Of a stretch of 10,861 nt of DNA, positions 7,691 through 10,861 are shown piece by piece. The stretch comes from Actinomycetota bacterium. GTDB taxonomy: Bacteria > Actinomycetota > Actinomycetes > Actinomycetales > Microbacteriaceae. Under the pieces are notes generated by a model. The model worked only from the letters and a program-made list of their open reading frames with translations. It ran no database searches and had not been told where the DNA came from. Each line of letters starts with the position of its first letter. Within the stretch, counting starts at the first letter, position 1. The DNA lies in assembly GCA_009702405.1 (NCBI GenBank), contig WLIC01000008.1:1-10861 (forward strand), given 5' to 3'. Made by a program: the position numbers and the translations under genes.

Positions 7691-8530
7691 ATGCTAAGAG
7701 TAGCCGTACCTAATAAGGGCATCCTCTCTGAATTCGCAACAGCAATGCTTGAAGAAGCAGGCTATGCGGTTCGCAGAGATGCTAAAACACTACGTGTCCT
7801 AGATGCCGAGCACGAAATCGAATTCTTTTACCTTCGCCCTAGAGATATCGCCACATATGTCGGGACAGGTGCACTCGATTTAGGACTAACCGGTTTAGAC
7901 CTACTTGCAGATAGTCGCTCTCAGGCAATCCGTGTGGCTGATCTCAACTTTGGAAAGTCGACCTTCCGACTAGCTGCTCCTGCAGGTGCGTTCAAGAGTG
8001 TACAAGAACTCTCTGGCAAGCGAATCGCAAGTGCCTACCCAAGCATCATTGAGGACTACCTTGCTTCTGTTGGCGTTAGTGCAACAATCATCAAGCTAGA
8101 TGGAGCGGTTGAAACTGCCGTAAGTTTAGGCGTAGCTGACGCTGTTGCTGATGTTGTGTCAACTGGTAATACTTTGCTTCAAGCAGGACTCGAGATCTTT
8201 GGTCCAGTAATTCTTGAATCATCGGCTTACCTAATTGCGAATGAGCGAAGCGTAGATAAGGCAGCTGGATTACTTAGAAGACTTAACGGAGTAGTTGTTG
8301 CTCGTGAATACGTGATCTTTGACTATGACTGTCCAGTTGCACTTCTTGAAAGAGCGAGCGTTATCACTCCAGGTATTGAATCTCCAACTGTTTCACCTAC
8401 CAAGGATGCGGACTGGGTAGCTGTTAGAGCGCTAGTAAAACGCGAAGATACCAATTCAAAAATGGATGAACTCTACGACCTAGGTGCACGTGCCATTCTG
8501 GTTAGCGCTATCCACGCTGCACGAATCTAA
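7691..8530 (+). CDS. hisG: ATP phosphoribosyltransferase, long form
   Basis: HisG condenses ATP and PRPP to phosphoribosyl-ATP, the committed and feedback-inhibited step of histidine synthesis. The 279-residue length is that of the long form, which has two catalytic domains plus a C-terminal ACT-like regulatory domain and does not need HisZ. The N-terminus LRVAVPNKG is typical. The PRPP-binding stretch is at 138-162 (GAVETAVSLGVAD, then the DVVSTGNTL loop). The C-terminal part from about 205 on, including SPTVSPTK and ARAILVSAIHAARI, is the likely histidine-sensing domain. A good ribosome binding site sits five bases before the ATG. The stop is two bases before the hisF ATG, so hisE-hisG-hisF are very likely co-transcribed. 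Confidence 0.97.
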   Translation: MLRVAVPNKGILSEFATAMLEEAGYAVRRDAKTLRVLDAEHEIEFFYLRPRDIATYVGTGALDLGLTGLDLLADSRSQAIRVADLNFGKSTFRLAAPAGAFKSVQELSGKRIASAYPSIIEDYLASVGVSATIIKLDGAVETAVSLGVADAVADVVSTGNTLLQAGLEIFGPVILESSAYLIANERSVDKAAGLLRRLNGVVVAREYVIFDYDCPVALLERASVITPGIESPTVSPTKDADWVAVRALVKREDTNSKMDELYDLGARAILVSAIHAARI

Positions 8531-8532
8531 TA

Positions 8533-9297
8533 ATGAGCCTTTCAATTCGAGTTATTCCCTGTCTCGATGTTCGTGAAGGACGAGTGGTTAAGGGTGTCAA
8601 CTTTCAAGGTTTGCAAGACATTGGCGATCCAGTTGAATTAGCTACTCGATACAACACAGAAGGCGCGGACGAACTTACCTTTCTCGATGTGTCAGCAAGT
8701 ATCGAGGGCAGATCAGCAATAATTTCAATTGTTGAGAAAACTGCCGACTCAGTTTTCATTCCCTTGACTGTTGGTGGCGGTGTCAAAACAATCAATGACG
8801 TTGCTGACCTTCTGCGAGCAGGTGCAGATAAAGTTTCCGTTGGTTCAGCAGCGACTGAGAACCCTTCATTGCTTGACGAAGTGGCAAGTATCTATGGAGA
8901 CCAAGTTCTCGTTGTATCGCTGGATATCAAGCGTTCAGACAAGTGTTCCTCAGGTTTTGAACTAACTAGTCACGGTGGGACTAAGGACACTGGATTGGAT
9001 GCACTCGAATGGGTATCAAAGAATCAAGGTCGAGGCATAGGTGAGCTCCTGATTAACAGCATGGACTCAGACGGCACCAGAGGCGGGTTCGACCTTAAAC
9101 TCCTTAGCCGAATGCAAGACGTTTCAGATTTACCACTAATAATCAGTGGTGGGGCAGGCACAGCAGACGATTTCGTTCAGGCAGCTAAAGCTGGCGCTAA
9201 CGCCGTTCTTGCAGCAAGCGTCTTCCACTCGGGTCAGCTTTCCATCCGTGAAGTTAAGATGGCTATGAGAGAACAAGGATTACAGGTCAGGTTATAA
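8533..9297 (+). CDS. hisF: Imidazole glycerol phosphate synthase, cyclase subunit
   Basis: HisF uses ammonia channelled from the glutaminase HisH to turn PRFAR into imidazole glycerol phosphate and AICAR. The 254-residue protein is a full TIM barrel. The catalytic aspartates are Asp12 in [15 protein letters not shown] and Asp131 in VVSLDIKRS. Phosphate-binding loops are seen at TVGGGVKT (79-86) and [11 protein letters not shown] (204-214), and [15 protein letters not shown] at 174-188 is well conserved. The ATG lies two bases after the hisG stop, with no visible ribosome binding site, so coupling to hisG is likely. The partner gene hisH is not in the window and must be elsewhere. hisI follows after a two-base gap. 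Confidence 0.97.
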   Translation: MSLSIRVIPCLDVREGRVVKGVNFQGLQDIGDPVELATRYNTEGADELTFLDVSASIEGRSAIISIVEKTADSVFIPLTVGGGVKTINDVADLLRAGADKVSVGSAATENPSLLDEVASIYGDQVLVVSLDIKRSDKCSSGFELTSHGGTKDTGLDALEWVSKNQGRGIGELLINSMDSDGTRGGFDLKLLSRMQDVSDLPLIISGGAGTADDFVQAAKAGANAVLAASVFHSGQLSIREVKMAMREQGLQVRL

Positions 9298-9299
9298 GC

Positions 9300-9626
9300 A
9301 TGATTGAACAGCCAAAATTTGATGCCAACGGGCTAATTCCAGCCATTCTGCAAGACAGCACCACAAAGCAAGTCCTGATGCTTGCATACATGAATAGCGA
9401 GTCGTTAGAACTTACTAAGGAATTGGGCACATGCCACTTCTTCTCTAGAAGTAGGAACGAGATTTGGCACAAAGGCGCTACCAGCGGTAACTACATGGCC
9501 GTGGACTCAATTCAATTTGACTGTGACTCTGATGCGCTGCTTATATCGGTAACACCGAAGGGACCTGCTTGTCACACTGGAGCAGTGTCATGCTTTGACG
9601 CCAAGTCAGAAGATTTTTCAAACTAG
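9300..9626 (+). CDS. hisI: Phosphoribosyl-AMP cyclohydrolase
   Basis: HisI opens the purine ring of phosphoribosyl-AMP to give ProFAR, the third histidine step, in a metal-dependent reaction. The 108 residues form a stand-alone cyclohydrolase. Metal-binding motifs are intact: FDCDSDALL with Asp74, Cys75, Asp76 and Asp78, and [12 protein letters not shown] with Cys91, His92 and Cys98. LMLAYMN and the WHKGATSGN segment are also typical. One position is unusual: after TSGN the family normally has x-Q-x-V, but here it is Y-M-A-V, with methionine 66 replacing glutamine. The start ATG is two bases after the hisF stop, so it is an operon partner of hisF. trpE begins nine bases downstream. Confidence 0.96.
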   Translation: MIEQPKFDANGLIPAILQDSTTKQVLMLAYMNSESLELTKELGTCHFFSRSRNEIWHKGATSGNYMAVDSIQFDCDSDALLISVTPKGPACHTGAVSCFDAKSEDFSN

Positions 9627-9635
9627 GCTGAGTTG
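9624..9635 (+). promoter_or_regulatory. Possible -10 element for leaderless trpE mRNA
   Basis: TAGGCT at 9624-9629, which includes the hisI stop codon TAG, matches the actinobacterial TANNNT pattern and ends six bases before the trpE ATG. This is the same spacing as before rpe and hisE. A TTGACG at 9595-9600 would make a good -35, but at 23 bases it is too far for a normal promoter. There is no room in the nine-base gap for a trp leader peptide, attenuator or T-box. Confidence 0.4.
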
Positions 9636-10861
9636 ATGACTAATTCCTTCAATCTAGACAAGACGAGCTTTACTGCGCTTGCGAAGCCTGGGTTAGTCGT
9701 ACCAATCTTCCTGAAGGTTTTCGGCGGTAATGAAACTCCTGTTGGAATATACGAAAAGGTTTCCGCTAGTAAATCAGGGACCTTTCTTCTTGAATCAGCG
9801 GAGCAAGGGGTTTGGTCGAGATTTAGCTTCATTGGAGTTAGCAGCAGAGCAAGTTTCATTCAAGGAACAGGTGAACTAAAAGTATCAAAGCCTGAGTTAG
9901 CACTTCCAGATGGCGGCGCATTACCGAGTTCGCCTCTTGAAGCTATCAAACTTGTGCAATCGTCATGGCAAATATCTGACCAACCAGATCTTCCACCATT
10001 AACTTCTGGACTTGTTGGTCTATTCAGCTGGGATGTTATTCGTGAAATAGAGAACTTACCTCTAGTTCCAACTAAGGACTACGAGCACCCGAACATTCAC
10101 TTAGAGATGGTGCAGGACATCATCGTGATGGATCACAAAACTAGCAGCCTGCTCTTGGTATCCAACATCTATTGCGATTCTCAAATGGATTACGCAGATG
10201 CCTATGACGAGGCTGTTGAACGAATCTCTGCTCTTCTGGAGCTACTAAGCAGTTCTGTGGCACCAACATTGTCCGTGTTGGAGAGTTACTCAGCGCCTCA
10301 ACTTAGACACCGAACCGAGAATGCAGATTTCCTTGCATCCATTGAGAAGGCTAAGGAATATGTTGTTGCAGGAGATGTCTTCCAGGTTGTTATCAGCCAA
10401 AGGTTTGATATTGATGTGACAGCAAGGCCAATCGATGTCTATCGAGTACTTAGATCTCTAAACCCAAGTCCATACATGTATTTGTTGAATTATGCAGATG
10501 AACATGGAGAGTACTCAGTAGTTGGCTCGTCACCTGAAGCGTTGGTGAAGGTCACTGGCAAAGAAGTTATTATGCATCCAATTGCAGGTTCAAGACCTCG
10601 AAGTGCAGATGCGATTGAGGACGAGAAGCTTGCTGAATCTCTGATCGAGGATAAAAAAGAACGTGCCGAGCATCTAATGCTTGTTGACCTTGCTCGAAAC
10701 GATCTTCTTAAGGTTTGTGAGCCGAGTTCAGTCAATGTCACACAGTTCATGAAGATTGAACGCTTTAGCCACATCATGCATTTAGTTTCAACTGTTGAAG
10801 GTCAATTAGTTTCGGACAAGACTGCTGTTGACGTGTTCACAGCAACGTTCCCAGCAGGAAC
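9636..10861 (+). CDS. trpE: Anthranilate synthase component I, 5' part (runs off the window)
   Basis: TrpE converts chorismate to anthranilate, using ammonia from a glutaminase partner (TrpG), and opens the tryptophan pathway. The frame is open from ATG 9636 to the edge: 408 complete codons of an expected 500 or so. The N-terminal domain has LLES at 51-54 and NPSPYM lies at 276-281; both belong to the tryptophan feedback site in known TrpE proteins, so inhibition by tryptophan is likely. The chorismate-binding domain shows AGDVFQVVISQRF at 245-257, PIAGSRPR at 315-322 (serine where threonine is usual), HLMLVDLARNDL at 346-357, and KIERFSHIMHLVSTVEG at 373-389. The sequence stops within the TFPAG motif, so the last catalytic segment is missing from view. 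LLES and NPSPYM argue for TrpE over PabB. A TTG at 9633 directly before the ATG is a less likely start. Confidence 0.94.
   Translation, partial: MTNSFNLDKTSFTALAKPGLVVPIFLKVFGGNETPVGIYEKVSASKSGTFLLESAEQGVWSRFSFIGVSSRASFIQGTGELKVSKPELALPDGGALPSSPLEAIKLVQSSWQISDQPDLPPLTSGLVGLFSWDVIREIENLPLVPTKDYEHPNIHLEMVQDIIVMDHKTSSLLLVSNIYCDSQMDYADAYDEAVERISALLELLSSSVAPTLSVLESYSAPQLRHRTENADFLASIEKAKEYVVAGDVFQVVISQRFDIDVTARPIDVYRVLRSLNPSPYMYLLNYADEHGEYSVVGSSPEALVKVTGKEVIMHPIAGSRPRSADAIEDEKLAESLIEDKKERAEHLMLVDLARNDLLKVCEPSSVNVTQFMKIERFSHIMHLVSTVEGQLVSDKTAVDVFTATFPAG

Noticed and set aside
9132..9150. Perfect six-base inverted repeat ACCACT / AGTGGT with a seven-base loop
   Set aside because: It lies inside the conserved PLIISGG coding segment of hisF, has no T run, and is likely coincidental.
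9595..9629. TTGACG at 9595-9600 paired with TAGGCT at 9624-9629 as a full promoter
   Set aside because: The spacer would be 23 bases, well beyond the usual 16-19, so only the -10-like element is proposed.
9627..9635. trp attenuator or T-box leader upstream of trpE
   Set aside because: Only nine bases separate hisI and trpE, and no leader peptide with tryptophan codons can fit.
1..10861. Mobile element, CRISPR array, tRNA/rRNA gene or defence system
   Set aside because: The whole window is covered by recognisable core genes with gaps under 65 bases, leaving no space or signature for any of these.

Overview
The window is a gene-dense stretch of bacterial chromosome with every gene on the + strand and almost no spacer DNA; the longest gap between genes is about 63 bases. 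The order rpoZ (3' end), coaBC, metK, priA, fmt, rsmB, rpe, hisE, hisG, hisF, hisI, trpE (5' part) is typical of Actinobacteria. Several proteins carry actinobacterial traits: a PriA without helicase motifs, a separate HisE containing EISQLIYHLQVLM, a long-form HisG, and PAMHTEMW in CoaBC. Base composition is only moderate in GC (mid-40s percent by eye, not computed). Tight packing with low GC suggests a streamlined free-living actinobacterium, for example a planktonic freshwater or marine lineage. Sequence alone does not fix the genus.

Left part (1-6705) is housekeeping: the omega subunit of RNA polymerase; CoaBC for coenzyme A; MetK for S-adenosylmethionine (SAM); the primosomal protein PriA; Fmt, which formylates initiator Met-tRNA; and RsmB, a SAM-dependent 16S rRNA methyltransferase that overlaps fmt by four bases. 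Several of these draw on methionine, SAM or formyl chemistry (MetK, Fmt, RsmB), which gives the run a loose theme of one-carbon supply and translation.

Right part (6723-10861) joins pentose phosphate metabolism to histidine and tryptophan synthesis. Rpe interconverts ribulose- and xylulose-5-phosphate, which feeds ribose-5-phosphate and then PRPP. HisG uses PRPP with ATP in the first histidine step. HisE and HisI carry out steps two and three, and HisF is the cyclase half of imidazole glycerol phosphate synthase. TrpE starts the tryptophan branch from chorismate and runs off the right edge. hisA, hisH, hisB, hisC, hisD and trpG are not in the window and must lie elsewhere if the pathways are complete.

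The most notable regulatory signal is an actinobacterial -10 hexamer (TANNNT) exactly six bases before the ATG of rpe, hisE and trpE, with a similar but looser arrangement before metK. This implies leaderless mRNAs and nested transcription units rather than one long operon. No mobile element, CRISPR array, RNA gene, prophage or obvious intrinsic terminator was seen, and I found no convincing previously undescribed system. The window reads as ordinary core genome with some details worth checking.
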